Origin: an uncultured SAR86 cluster bacterium
GTDB taxonomy: Bacteria; Pseudomonadota; Gammaproteobacteria; Magnimaribacterales; D2472
Length of the DNA: 42,079 bases
Direction of reading: 5' to 3'
NCBI GenBank assembly: GCA_902622845.1
Contig: CACNRI010000003.1
Span: forward strand, 1 to 42,079
In this document: positions 33,760 through 42,079 of the stretch, piece by piece
Layout of the letters: every line of letters starts with the position of its first letter
How positions within the stretch are numbered: position 1 is the first letter of the stretch
The notes under the pieces: model-generated
What the model was told of the DNA's origin: nothing
The model's input: the letters and a program-made list of their open reading frames with translations, nothing else
The model's database searches: none
Translations under genes and position numbers: made by a program

Positions 33760-34853
33760 TAGTTGGACTACCTAAAGAAATTAAAAATAATGAACATCGC
33801 GTGGGATTAACACCTAGCTCTGTAAAAGAGATTGTTGCAAACGGACATGAGGTTTTTGTTGAAAATAATTGTGGAAAAGAAATTGGTTTTACTAATGAGA
33901 AGTATGAGGAGGCCGGAGCAAAGATTCTCAATTCTCCTTCTGAAATTTATGGAAAGTCAGAGTTGATTGTAAAGGTTAAAGAACCAATGGAGTCAGAAGT
34001 AGGATATCTCAATTCAGATGTTACACTTTTTACATATTTACATTTAGCAGGTAATCCTTCATTAGCAAAAAAACTGATAAACACCGGAGTAAAAGGAATT
34101 GCATATGAGACAGTTACCAGTCCTGAAAATACTTTCCCACTTTTAGCTCCAATGAGTGCCATTGCTGGCCAAATAGCTTTTAACGTTGGAAATTATTTTT
34201 TGTTAAAACAAAATAAAGGTAGAGGAGTTCTCATTGGAACTCTCGATGGAATTAACCTCGGTTTGGTAACAATTATTGGATGTGGCGTTGCAGGAGAAGA
34301 GTCATTACAGAAAGCAATAAATAATGGAGTAGAAGTAAATTTAATTGACCTTTCTGAAGATAGACTTACGCAACTAAAATCAAAATATGGTGAAGACAAT
34401 ATCAACTATATTGTTTCAACTCCTGAATCTATTTCTCAATCTATAAAAGAATCAGATTTAATTTTAGGTTCTGTTTATTCGTTGGGTAAAAATGCACCAA
34501 AAGTTATCTCAGATCAAATGTTAGATTCAGTGAAGCCTGGAACAGTTATGGTAGACATATCTATTGATCAAGGAGGTTGTTTTGAAACATCGTCTCCTAC
34601 AACCCATGATAATCCTACTTTTATTCATAAGGGTATAGTTCATTATTGTGTTACAAATATGCCTGGAGCTGTTCCACTTACAGCAAGTAATGCTCTCAAT
34701 AGAGCCACAATTAGTTATATTCATGAGCTAACAAATAAGGGTATAGATGCTGCTTTAAATGAAAATAAGCATCTAAGAGATGGTTTAAATATAGATAATA
34801 AAGAAGTACCTAATCAATTAGTAAGAGAAGCGCTCGATTCTTTATTGAATTAG
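33756..34853 (+). CDS. ald: Alanine dehydrogenase
   Basis: A 365-residue NAD enzyme that interconverts L-alanine with pyruvate plus ammonium. The N-terminus IVGLPKEIKNNEHRVGLTP carries R15. K75 and H96 (YLHLAGN) fall at the standard catalytic positions, and the NAD motif is GCGVAG (176-181). D267 or D271 in VDISIDQGG is the usual acidic residue. It overlaps the aminotransferase by four bases and converges on the MAPEG gene with a 12-base overlap. In this pairing its likely direction is alanine deamination, releasing ammonium and regenerating pyruvate. Confidence 0.94.
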   Translation: MIVGLPKEIKNNEHRVGLTPSSVKEIVANGHEVFVENNCGKEIGFTNEKYEEAGAKILNSPSEIYGKSELIVKVKEPMESEVGYLNSDVTLFTYLHLAGNPSLAKKLINTGVKGIAYETVTSPENTFPLLAPMSAIAGQIAFNVGNYFLLKQNKGRGVLIGTLDGINLGLVTIIGCGVAGEESLQKAINNGVEVNLIDLSEDRLTQLKSKYGEDNINYIVSTPESISQSIKESDLILGSVYSLGKNAPKVISDQMLDSVKPGTVMVDISIDQGGCFETSSPTTHDNPTFIHKGIVHYCVTNMPGAVPLTASNALNRATISYIHELTNKGIDAALNENKHLRDGLNIDNKEVPNQLVREALDSLLN

Positions 34854-35216
34854 ATTTAAAGCCATTAAAATTAAGCAAACAACTGATCCAAGCCATGCAA
34901 TAGTTCTGTATGGATTGAGTTTATAGGCATATAAAAATAAATATATAACTCTCAATATAATCCATGCCAGTCCGAAAGATGTTGAATCCACATTCGTTAC
35001 TATTGATAGGACAGCACATGCAAAAAACACTGGCAAACTTTCTTGCAGGTTCTTTGTTGCGGAGTGAATTCTTCCAACATAACTAGGAATATTTGGATCT
35101 TTATCAAGGCGAACTTGGATAGGAGAGAAATCACGATGATTTTTGAAGGTTAGTATTTTTGGTAATGCCAAATGTATGAAATACAGCAGCATGGTTGAAA
35201 GAACAATATAAATCAT
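34842..35216 (-). CDS. MAPEG-family membrane protein
   Basis: A 124-residue protein with about four membrane helices. It has the MAPEG pattern of an Arg-x-x-x-Ala-x-x-Asn-x-x-Glu stretch (RIHSATKNLQESLPVFF, about residues 48-64) before the second helix, and an aromatic helix with RVIYLFLYAYKLNPYRT. The superfamily includes glutathione-dependent membrane enzymes. Bacterial members are mostly uncharacterised. It overlaps the ald 3' end by 12 bases. Confidence 0.82.
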   Translation of the reverse strand: MIYIVLSTMLLYFIHLALPKILTFKNHRDFSPIQVRLDKDPNIPSYVGRIHSATKNLQESLPVFFACAVLSIVTNVDSTSFGLAWIILRVIYLFLYAYKLNPYRTIAWLGSVVCLILMALNLIQ

Positions 35217-35299
35217 AGCAAAAATTTTAACATATCTAAGAGAGCAAATTTTTATAAAAAAATTTGATATCTTATTTTCTTATGTGATCTAATAATATT

Positions 35300-35839
35300 A
35301 TGTTTACAAAAATGTCAGAAGGTACCAAGGAAGAGTGGGAGCATATTAGTCAAGAGCATGCTCCGCATATTATGGATATGCCTGCAAGGGTAATTGATAT
35401 GCTAAAGCAACTTGAAAGACTCTCATTGGGTTTTGGCACAAATCAGTTACATCACGCTCTCCAAACTGCAACAATGGCAAAGAGGGCTGGTGCTGACGAT
35501 GAAATGGTTCTCATTAGTCTAATCCACGATATGGGAAAAGTTGTAAATGTTCCTAATCATGGGCAAATCTGTGCTGAAATTATTAAGCCCTACGTAAGTG
35601 ATGATGCTTACAACATAATTCGAACTCATCAAGATTTTCAGGGCGAACACTACTATCATTATCTTGGAAAACCCAGAGATTTAAGAAAAAACTATAAAAA
35701 TGAGTCTTGGTTTGAAAAAGCTAAACAGTTTACCGATGAATGGGATCAAGCTGCATTTGATCCAAACTATGATACCGAACCATTAGAAAGCTTTATTCCT
35801 TTAATTGAAAAGTTCTTTGGTTTCCCAAAAACTATTTAA
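35300..35839 (+). CDS. HD-domain protein with diiron-oxygenase-like ligand set
   Basis: This 179-residue protein has an HD fold with possible metal ligands at H51/H52, H76-D77 (LIHDMGK), H87, H110 (RTHQDF) and D149 (EWDQAAFD). H-HD-H-H-D is the six-ligand order seen in the mixed-valent diiron HD oxygenases PhnZ, TmpB and inositol oxygenase. HD phosphohydrolases can share it too. AGADDEMVLISLIHD closely recalls PhnZ. No SD sequence precedes the ATG. A TTGATA/TCTAAT pair (35264-35269 and 35288-35293) would place transcription onset near the ATG, so the message could be leaderless. Function is unproved; an oxygenase or phosphohydrolase are the options. Confidence 0.75.
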   Translation: MFTKMSEGTKEEWEHISQEHAPHIMDMPARVIDMLKQLERLSLGFGTNQLHHALQTATMAKRAGADDEMVLISLIHDMGKVVNVPNHGQICAEIIKPYVSDDAYNIIRTHQDFQGEHYYHYLGKPRDLRKNYKNESWFEKAKQFTDEWDQAAFDPNYDTEPLESFIPLIEKFFGFPKTI

Positions 35840-35840
35840 T

Positions 35841-36068
35841 TCATACTATATGTTCTTCTCTATCTTGCTTAGCTGTGTAAGTTTTTCCGCTTTTTCCTTT
35901 ATAGGGTTTGGTTATACCTTTTGAACCTGATTGGTTATTAACTAGAGAAAAAAAACTAAATCCCATTACAAAACAACCAAGTCCTAGAAGAAAATACTCA
36001 ATACCAAAATAAAGAAGTGCTAATAATAGGAATATTTGGCATCCTGCGATGAAATAGTTGAAATACAT
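35841..36068 (-). CDS. 75-residue membrane protein
   Basis: The first 45 residues contain two hydrophobic helices. A basic, Gly-rich tail with KPYKGKSGKTYTAKQDREEH follows. The stop is one base from the convergent HD gene stop. No clear ribosome binding site precedes the ATG. The tail composition and helix layout look like a real small membrane protein, but no family is recognised. Confidence 0.45.
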   Translation of the reverse strand: MYFNYFIAGCQIFLLLALLYFGIEYFLLGLGCFVMGFSFFSLVNNQSGSKGITKPYKGKSGKTYTAKQDREEHIV

Positions 36069-36077
36069 GTGGTGATT

Positions 36078-36106
36078 TTGTCATATTTGAAGGAAAATAC
36101 TATAAT
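36078..36106 (+). promoter_or_regulatory. Near-consensus sigma70 promoter for the TBDR operon
   Basis: TTGTCA (36078-36083) and TATAAT (36101-36106) are separated by exactly 17 bases. The transcript would start about 25 bases before the TBDR ATG and include AAAGAGGA as ribosome binding site. This is the best promoter match in the window and would drive at least four genes. Confidence 0.75.
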
Positions 36107-36138
36107 CATCGCAATTTTTTAAACTTAAAGAGGAATTT

Positions 36139-38634
36139 ATGAAAATTTATCATTTTTTACTTTTACCAATATTTTTACTTAATATAACTTTAGTTGCCCA
36201 AGATAACGAGGATGAAGCAGCTAATGACATAGAAGAAGTCGTTGTTACAGCAACCTCCAGAGAAACAACAATTTTTGAAGTTCCATATAACATATCTGCT
36301 GTTTCTGGTTCAGATATTGATTCAAAGGGTATTCAGGATACAGCTGAACTTTTAAGGAGTTTTGCTGGTATAAGCACTATTGATAGGGGATCTAGAAATG
36401 CTGGTACTATTAATAATATAAGAATTAGAGGTTTGAACGTTGATTCAAATGCTTTACAAGATTATCCAGTAAGCGCTGCTGCTTCTGTATCAACTTATGT
36501 TGATAAGACTCCTGTTTTTGCTAATTTTCTTCTTAAAGATCTAAATAGAGTTGAAGTTTTAAGAGGACCACAATCAACACTCTATGGTTCTGGCTCACTT
36601 GGAGGAACTGTTCGTTATATTACTAATAAACCATCTCTTGATGAATTTACATCAACAGTGAACCTAACAGCAACTCAGGTCAAAGGATCTGAAGATGTTG
36701 GTGATAATGTTGATGTAGTATTAAATATCCCAATACTGAGCAACATTGCTTATAGATTTGTATCTTCAAAGGCTGATTATCCCGGAGTAACTGATTATGT
36801 AAATGTACATGAGGTTTCAGATTTACCTGCTTTTGATCCATACCTTTTAGGTGTAATAGATGGTTCTGTTGGAGTTCCAAGTCTAAAAAATGGATTTGGA
36901 ACAGCACTTGATTTTATGACTTCTCCACCAGTTATTAATGGTGTGAAAGATGCTGACAACGTTGATGTGGAGTTTTTCAGACATAAATTTTTAATTGAAC
37001 TTTCGGATAATGCAGAACTACTAATTACTTCAACTACTCAAGATGATTTTGTTGGAGGAAGAAGAGCTCCATCAACAGGAGTAAGGTATGTATTAAATGA
37101 TTCATGTGTAGATTTATTAGCTACCGATTGTTACTCAACATCTTCATATGGAAGTTATGACAATGGAGCAGTAATGCTTGAACCATCAGAAAGAGAAGTA
37201 TCTCTTACAACAGTTGAACTAAATCTAGATGGATCATCTGCTGATCTTGAAATTTCACTTTCTAACTATGAAAGAAGCTCAGAGAGTATTACAGATAATA
37301 CTGGATTTTTTGCAAATGGCGGCTTTTTAACAAGTGCAGCTGCTGGATATTACAACGATTCATTTGCTGTAGGTGGGATTTTTGCAGTACCACCAAGACC
37401 ATATGTTGCTGCAAATAGGCAATATGATAATGATGGAAAAACTTTGGAAGTAAGACTTGTTTCAGAAAAATCTGATGTAGTTGACTATGTGTTTGGATTT
37501 TTTATGCAGAAAGAATCCTTAGAAAGGAAACAACAGACATATATCAAGGGAACCAATGCATGGAATGGATATTATTGGGGCGTAGATTATGTAGTTGATC
37601 CCCTTGAAAAAGATTTTGACTATCGTGTCTCTGAATCAATTAGGCAAAAAGCTGCATATGGTGAATTAACTTTTCATACATCTGAAATGTTTGATGTAAC
37701 TCTTGGTTTTAGACATTTTTCACTTAACGCTAGCGGAAGCTCAGATATGAGTTTTGCTTTATATGGGCTTGGTCCATCAACCGGTCTTCATGATAATGAT
37801 GAATCCGATACTTTATACAAGTTGAATCTTGCTTATATGCCAAAAGAAAACCAGACCTGGTATGCAACAGTATCAGAAGGATTTAGAAGAGGTGGGGTTA
37901 ATGCAGTTCCTACCGAAGGCTCATTTATTGAAGAGGCTGGATGGGTTCCATTCGCTTCCGACTCTGTTCTAAATCTCGAGTTCGGAGCTAAAGGCATAAC
38001 AAAAAGAGACGTTTTTTATAATATGAGTATTTATAGAATTGATTGGAATGATCCACAACTAAACACAGATACTCCAAACTATAGTTTTTATGCTGTGATA
38101 AATGGTGACGAGGCTCAAACTACTGGTTTAGATATAGAACTCAAAGGTTCTGTTGGCCAAATAGATTGGGACCTTGGTTATGCAAGGAATAAATCGGATC
38201 TAAGAGCTGACCTTGTAACTCCTGCATCAGTTCCATCAGTATATGCACCTAAAGGTGCTGGCCTTCCGGGAACTCCTGAAGATATGGTTAATGTTGGCCT
38301 AGCTTACACATCCTATCTTGATAATGGTTGGGGTATTGTTCATAGAGCAAACATGTACTACCAAAGTGATATGAAAAATCATTTAAGTACAAGTCTGGGA
38401 TATTCACAATTGCTCGATTCATTTACGATTGGTGATATATCTTCAACTCTTTTTTCTGATGATATGTACTTAAGTTTCTTTGTTAAAAATTTAATGAATG
38501 AAAGAGGAGTTACTGGTATGTTCAAAAGTGAATCCTTTGGACCGAATCCAGCTGCAGGATTTTATGGAAGTAATGATAGAGAATTCATAGCACTTCCTAG
38601 GACTGTTGGAATTTCTATAGAAAAATCTTTCTAA
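36139..38634 (+). CDS. TonB-dependent receptor heading a hydrolase-transporter operon
   Basis: An 831-residue outer-membrane receptor with signal peptide (cleavage near VAQ, residue 21). The TonB-box-like EEVVVTATSRE lies at about 33-43, the plug with RGPQSTLYGSGSLGG at about 146-160, and the barrel ends SIEKSF. AGAGGA lies six bases before the ATG. The next gene starts four bases after the stop. The receptor should move a specific substrate into the periplasm, where the following secreted hydrolase could act. Substrate unknown. Confidence 0.92.
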   Translation: MKIYHFLLLPIFLLNITLVAQDNEDEAANDIEEVVVTATSRETTIFEVPYNISAVSGSDIDSKGIQDTAELLRSFAGISTIDRGSRNAGTINNIRIRGLNVDSNALQDYPVSAAASVSTYVDKTPVFANFLLKDLNRVEVLRGPQSTLYGSGSLGGTVRYITNKPSLDEFTSTVNLTATQVKGSEDVGDNVDVVLNIPILSNIAYRFVSSKADYPGVTDYVNVHEVSDLPAFDPYLLGVIDGSVGVPSLKNGFGTALDFMTSPPVINGVKDADNVDVEFFRHKFLIELSDNAELLITSTTQDDFVGGRRAPSTGVRYVLNDSCVDLLATDCYSTSSYGSYDNGAVMLEPSEREVSLTTVELNLDGSSADLEISLSNYERSSESITDNTGFFANGGFLTSAAAGYYNDSFAVGGIFAVPPRPYVAANRQYDNDGKTLEVRLVSEKSDVVDYVFGFFMQKESLERKQQTYIKGTNAWNGYYWGVDYVVDPLEKDFDYRVSESIRQKAAYGELTFHTSEMFDVTLGFRHFSLNASGSSDMSFALYGLGPSTGLHDNDESDTLYKLNLAYMPKENQTWYATVSEGFRRGGVNAVPTEGSFIEEAGWVPFASDSVLNLEFGAKGITKRDVFYNMSIYRIDWNDPQLNTDTPNYSFYAVINGDEAQTTGLDIELKGSVGQIDWDLGYARNKSDLRADLVTPASVPSVYAPKGAGLPGTPEDMVNVGLAYTSYLDNGWGIVHRANMYYQSDMKNHLSTSLGYSQLLDSFTIGDISSTLFSDDMYLSFFVKNLMNERGVTGMFKSESFGPNPAAGFYGSNDREFIALPRTVGISIEKSF

Positions 38635-38637
38635 TAC

Positions 38638-40293
38638 TTGTTGTATAGATTATTTTTCTTACTAATTATTTGCCCAGGTCTGTATGCACAAGATCTGGGC
38701 AAAATTTTATGGGGTGAATCTCCTTTATCTTCTCCATTAAATTTTGATTATATTTCCTCAAAATTTAATGATTTAAATACAAAAAGCTTTTCAGGTAGTT
38801 ATTCAATAAACTCTTTCCCTGAAGGAATAGGTTTTGAAGTTCTTAAGGATGAGCAGGCTTTTAAAAATAGAAAAAATGATGAGCTTTTTAAACAATTTCC
38901 TGAATTTAGTATCGAAATATCTGTAGAAGGAAAAAATGTATTAATTAGAAATAAAAATATTATTCAAACCAATAATAACTATTGGGACTTAAGTTTTTCT
39001 GACGGCTCATCATGGTATGAAGACAAACTTCTTTTTATATCAGCTCCGTTCTCTCTTATTCAAAAAAATGCTAACTGTGTTCATAACGGGGTTTTGATTT
39101 TCTCCATCAATAATAAATATGAGATTTCAAAAAGCATATTCCAAATTTCTAGTGAAACATGTGCCTACTTTCAGTTTAACTACATTGCAATATTCAATTC
39201 TTTTTTTTCAATAGACACTAATATTGATTTTGATGAAAGTAAGAATAATGCTTATGAACATTCGTCATTTGAGGGTATATATAAAAAATATCCTAATATT
39301 GTAAAACAGTCTTTTGCTGATTCAGGATCATTTATGGGTGACGAGGTAACGGCATTTGGATTTTTTGATGGTGAAGAGCATTTCATTGGTCCCTGCAAGA
39401 CGAGGTCAGGAAATTATCCCTTTTGTGAGAATATTCTTCTACCCGCATACTCACTGACGAAGACCATAAGCGGTACTTTAGGTATAGCGGCATATGAAAA
39501 AAAATATGGACCAATAAGTAATCTGCTTGTTAGAGACATTGTTCCATCGTGCTCGGATAAGAAATGGAAGGATATAACTATTGAAAACCTTTCTGACATG
39601 ACGACTGGACACTATAAATCAACTATTTATTATGGTGATGAGGATAGTCTCGCATCTGCAAACTTTATCTTTAATGACTTAAGTCACGAGGAAAAGGTAA
39701 ACTTTTCCTGCAATTATTACCCAAGAAAGAAAAAACCTGGCGCAGAATTTGTTTACCATACATCCGATACCTATCTAATAGGGACAACTTTAAATAATTT
39801 ATTATCTGATAAGGAAGAAGATGATTTTTTTGATGATCTGTTAGTACCTATATTTAATTATCATAATTTTAGTGAAAAAATTAAGTTTACTAGAAGAACC
39901 AATGACCCAAGAGAGCAGCCATATACTGGATGGGGAATGTTTCTTAATAGAGATGATTTAATAAAATTAAATTCACTTCTAAATTCTCCAAAAAAATATG
40001 ACTTTTTCTCAAAAGATTTTTTAGATGAAGGTCTTCAGGAAAGTGAAGATAGAGGATTATTAGCTATTAAACAATCAAATATTTTTTACAATAATGGATT
40101 TTGGGCTGCCAAATTTGATAAAAGTATTTTTGGATGTAAGGAAGACCTAATGATTCCCTTTATGTCAGGATACGGTGGAATAACTGTTGTTTTTTTACCA
40201 AATTCCATGCTCTATTACTACTTTAGCGATAATTTCACTTTCTCGTGGTATTCTGCTGTGTATGCAGCCCACAACATTAAGCCATTATGTTAA
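38638..40293 (+). CDS. Secreted serine hydrolase, beta-lactamase-like fold
   Basis: A 551-residue protein translated from TTG, with a signal peptide ending near LYAQ (residue 18). Residues 19-220 form an N-terminal domain I cannot name. The catalytic domain has S272-LTK275 (SxxK) and Y373 in VYHTSD, giving the Ser-Lys-Tyr set of class C-like esterases and amide hydrolases. GWGMFLNRDDLIKL matches the same fold. It lies four bases after the TBDR and overlaps the MFS gene by seven, so it is a periplasmic partner of the receptor. A beta-lactamase role is unlikely. Confidence 0.8.
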   Translation: MLYRLFFLLIICPGLYAQDLGKILWGESPLSSPLNFDYISSKFNDLNTKSFSGSYSINSFPEGIGFEVLKDEQAFKNRKNDELFKQFPEFSIEISVEGKNVLIRNKNIIQTNNNYWDLSFSDGSSWYEDKLLFISAPFSLIQKNANCVHNGVLIFSINNKYEISKSIFQISSETCAYFQFNYIAIFNSFFSIDTNIDFDESKNNAYEHSSFEGIYKKYPNIVKQSFADSGSFMGDEVTAFGFFDGEEHFIGPCKTRSGNYPFCENILLPAYSLTKTISGTLGIAAYEKKYGPISNLLVRDIVPSCSDKKWKDITIENLSDMTTGHYKSTIYYGDEDSLASANFIFNDLSHEEKVNFSCNYYPRKKKPGAEFVYHTSDTYLIGTTLNNLLSDKEEDDFFDDLLVPIFNYHNFSEKIKFTRRTNDPREQPYTGWGMFLNRDDLIKLNSLLNSPKKYDFFSKDFLDEGLQESEDRGLLAIKQSNIFYNNGFWAAKFDKSIFGCKEDLMIPFMSGYGGITVVFLPNSMLYYYFSDNFTFSWYSAVYAAHNIKPLC

Positions 40294-41444
40294 AAAATAT
40301 TCATCAAGATAGTATCCTTAACGCTTTTTTTCTTTCAATCTTTGCAACTGCTGGTCTTTTTTATGTAAATTTAGGAGGCTCATTTTTATCTGCATTTGTT
40401 GACGGTCTAAATATTCAAAGAGATGCGGCTGGTTTCATAGTGAGCGCGAATAAGTACGGGGCGGCTTTTGGTGGCTTATTGGCTGCGATATTCATCAAAA
40501 AACTTGTTTGGAGAAAGTCAGCTTACATACTTTTACTGTTATTAATTTCTATAGACATAATTTCGTCACAAATCTCAAATGCTAATTTATTGATCTTCAT
40601 TAGATTTCTTCATGGTTCAATTGGTGGATTCTTGGTAGGAATTGGCCTGTCTGTAATAGCGAGGACATCATTTCCAGATAAAGTATTCGGCATGCTGATG
40701 GTTGTTCAATATTCTTTTGGTAGTGTTGGGATATTTACAGTACCAAGACTCGTTGATGCATTTGGTTATAGCTCAGTTTTTTTCGTGTTAATAACATTCA
40801 GTATAATGACTCTTTTGATACTTCCAATTATTCCTGATCCAGCAGAAAAAAAAGTTGCTGTAAATAAATCAGGCACATTATCATTTCGTGCAAAAGTTTT
40901 ATTGACTATATGTTTAATGAGTTTGTTTTTATTTCAAGCCTCAAACATGGGAGTTGCAGATTTTGCATTTGAATTAGGCAAGGATATTGATCTAACTAAT
41001 AAAGAAATTAGTAATCTTTTAACTATAGCGAATGTTATCTCAATTTCAGGAGGTGTATTAGCATATTTAATAGCTACTCGGTTTGGCAGGACTTTACCTC
41101 TATTGATCGGCTTTTCTATTGCTTCATTATTTACATACTTATTAAATTTCTCTGAAAATATAACAATTTATTTTATAGCTAATTCCATTACAGGTATTAC
41201 ATGGGGTTTTGTTATCCCATATCTTCTGGGTTTAGCAGCAACTTTTGATAAGTATGGGCAAATGGCAGCATTGGCTGGATTTGTCTCCAAAATAGGTCTT
41301 GCAAGTGGTCCACTAATAGCGTCATTTCTAATAATAGACTTTGGATTTAGTGTAATTATTAATCTCGCCGCTTTTGGTCTTTTGCTTGGATGTATTCTTG
41401 CAGTTTATGCAAGCAAACAATCATCAATTGCAGATAATGAATAA
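40287..41444 (+). CDS. Major facilitator superfamily transporter
   Basis: A 385-residue inner-membrane carrier with about twelve hydrophobic helices. The MFS pattern includes GLNIQRDAAGFIVSANKYGAAFGGLLAA around helix 2 and FIRFLHGSIGGFLVGIGLSVIART around helices 4-5. It overlaps the hydrolase gene upstream by seven bases and the nitrilase-like gene downstream by eight. It would take up (or export) the product of the periplasmic hydrolase. The substrate class is not identifiable. Confidence 0.87.
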   Translation: MLKNIHQDSILNAFFLSIFATAGLFYVNLGGSFLSAFVDGLNIQRDAAGFIVSANKYGAAFGGLLAAIFIKKLVWRKSAYILLLLLISIDIISSQISNANLLIFIRFLHGSIGGFLVGIGLSVIARTSFPDKVFGMLMVVQYSFGSVGIFTVPRLVDAFGYSSVFFVLITFSIMTLLILPIIPDPAEKKVAVNKSGTLSFRAKVLLTICLMSLFLFQASNMGVADFAFELGKDIDLTNKEISNLLTIANVISISGGVLAYLIATRFGRTLPLLIGFSIASLFTYLLNFSENITIYFIANSITGITWGFVIPYLLGLAATFDKYGQMAALAGFVSKIGLASGPLIASFLIIDFGFSVIINLAAFGLLLGCILAVYASKQSSIADNE

Positions 41445-42079
41445 AATAAAACTAGCAGCTCTTCAACTTCAATTAAATAAAACTGATAATCTTGATTTTC
41501 TCCTTTCAAAACTGAATGATTTAGTTAAAAGCAAGGATGACCTCGATATTATTATTCTCAGTGAGCTTGCCGTAGGAGGTGCTGGGGCAAAGAATTGTAA
41601 TCATCCACTAAGTAAGTATGAAAAAATATTTTCTGAGTTTGCAAAAAACAATTCTATTTTTTTGATACCTGGAACTTTTTACGAAGAGGATGTAGACAAA
41701 GTGCTTAATGTTGCGCCAGTTTTTAACAGAGAAGGGAATCTTATAGCTAAGGCTAAAAAGATTTATCCATGGCTTCCATATGAGCTTGATGTAGATTCGA
41801 GTGATGAGATTTGCGTCTTTAATTTTGAAGATAAAGGAAATATTGGTATTCATATTTGCTATGATCTTTGGTTTCCAGAAACGGCTAGAGCTCTTGCAAT
41901 AGCTGGTGCTGAATTGATAATTAATCCGACCATGACACCTACTAAAGATAGAGATATTGAGACAGTCATGGTTCAAGCAACTGCTGCACAACAACAATGC
42001 TATTACGTAGATATCAATGCAAGTGGTGAACAGGGTAACGGCAAATCTCTTATTTGTGATTATGAGGGCTCAGTGATAG
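41437..42079 (+). CDS. Carbon-nitrogen hydrolase (nitrilase superfamily), cut by the window end
   Basis: The first 214 codons are present with no stop before the window edge. Residue 43 (SELAVGG) is the catalytic Glu, the Lys is K108 (or K107) in KAKKIYPW, and C141 in HICYDLWFPE is the nucleophile. This completes the Glu-Lys-Cys triad. The superfamily hydrolyses nitriles, amides and carbamoyl compounds in the cytoplasm. It overlaps the MFS gene by eight bases, as the fourth gene of the TBDR operon. Full length would usually be 260-300 residues, so about 50-90 are missing. Confidence 0.88.
   Translation, partial: MNKIKLAALQLQLNKTDNLDFLLSKLNDLVKSKDDLDIIILSELAVGGAGAKNCNHPLSKYEKIFSEFAKNNSIFLIPGTFYEEDVDKVLNVAPVFNREGNLIAKAKKIYPWLPYELDVDSSDEICVFNFEDKGNIGIHICYDLWFPETARALAIAGAELIINPTMTPTKDRDIETVMVQATAAQQQCYYVDINASGEQGNGKSLICDYEGSVI

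Noticed and set aside
36139-38634. SusCD-type polysaccharide locus
   Set aside because: No SusD, glycoside hydrolase or polysaccharide lyase is present, and the receptor lacks the SusC-type N-terminal extension.
41608-41997. 129-residue gene on the minus strand
   Set aside because: It lies opposite the nitrilase-family gene, which has a full catalytic triad. The minus-strand translation shows no recognisable features.

Overview
The window is about 42 kb of AT-rich, very tightly packed bacterial DNA. The gene content suggests a small-genome, surface-ocean gammaproteobacterium of the SAR86 type: a blue-tuned proteorhodopsin, four TonB-dependent outer-membrane receptors (TBDRs), many gene overlaps of a few bases, and an ftsK-lolA-crcB-serS block in gammaproteobacterial order. 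This assignment rests on gene content and composition; no marker gene was placed on a tree. I see no rRNA, tRNA, CRISPR array, insertion sequence or prophage block, and no gene-free stretch longer than 300 bases.

Layout. 1-2 kb: a 3-hydroxyacyl-CoA dehydrogenase (SDR), an AcuI/YhdH acrylyl-CoA reductase and a 43-residue membrane protein. 2-7.4 kb: trxB facing away from the conserved run ftsK-lolA-crcB-serS. 7.5-10.7 kb: a large Oar-like TBDR with its own terminator. 10.7-12.9 kb: a 2-oxoglutarate/Fe(II) oxygenase followed at once by a NupC nucleoside transporter. 12.8-14.6 kb (minus): a FabH-like ketosynthase, a 45-residue membrane protein and TspO, apparently one operon. 14.6-18.8 kb: an alpha/beta hydrolase, a secreted PHB-depolymerase-like lipoprotein and a TBDR. 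18.8-21.2 kb (minus): a BCCT transporter and another alpha/beta hydrolase. 21.2-24.5 kb: a TPR-sulfotransferase, an MGME1-like PD-(D/E)XK exonuclease and an S51 peptidase. 24.5-27.8 kb (minus): a TBDR with a strong terminator and a small periplasmic OB-fold protein. 28-29.5 kb: a nitroreductase and the proteorhodopsin. 29.5-32.3 kb (minus): a serine hydrolase and a PYROXD2/CrtI-like flavoprotein. 32.4-34.9 kb: a class III aminotransferase overlapping alanine dehydrogenase. 34.8-36.1 kb: a MAPEG protein, an HD-domain protein with a diiron-oxygenase-like ligand set, and a small membrane protein. 36.1 kb to the window end: an apparent operon of TBDR, secreted serine hydrolase, MFS transporter and nitrilase-family hydrolase, cut off by the window edge.

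How the genes may work together. Much of the region looks like nutrient scavenging at the cell surface. Receptors bring substrates through the outer membrane, secreted or anchored hydrolases cut ester or amide bonds, inner-membrane carriers (MFS, BCCT, NupC) take up the products, and cytoplasmic enzymes finish them. The proton gradient made by the rhodopsin could help to drive TonB and the carriers. The best candidate for an undescribed system is the four-gene unit from 36.1 kb onward, which has a near-consensus promoter and one enzyme or carrier for each compartment. Its substrate cannot be read from the sequence.
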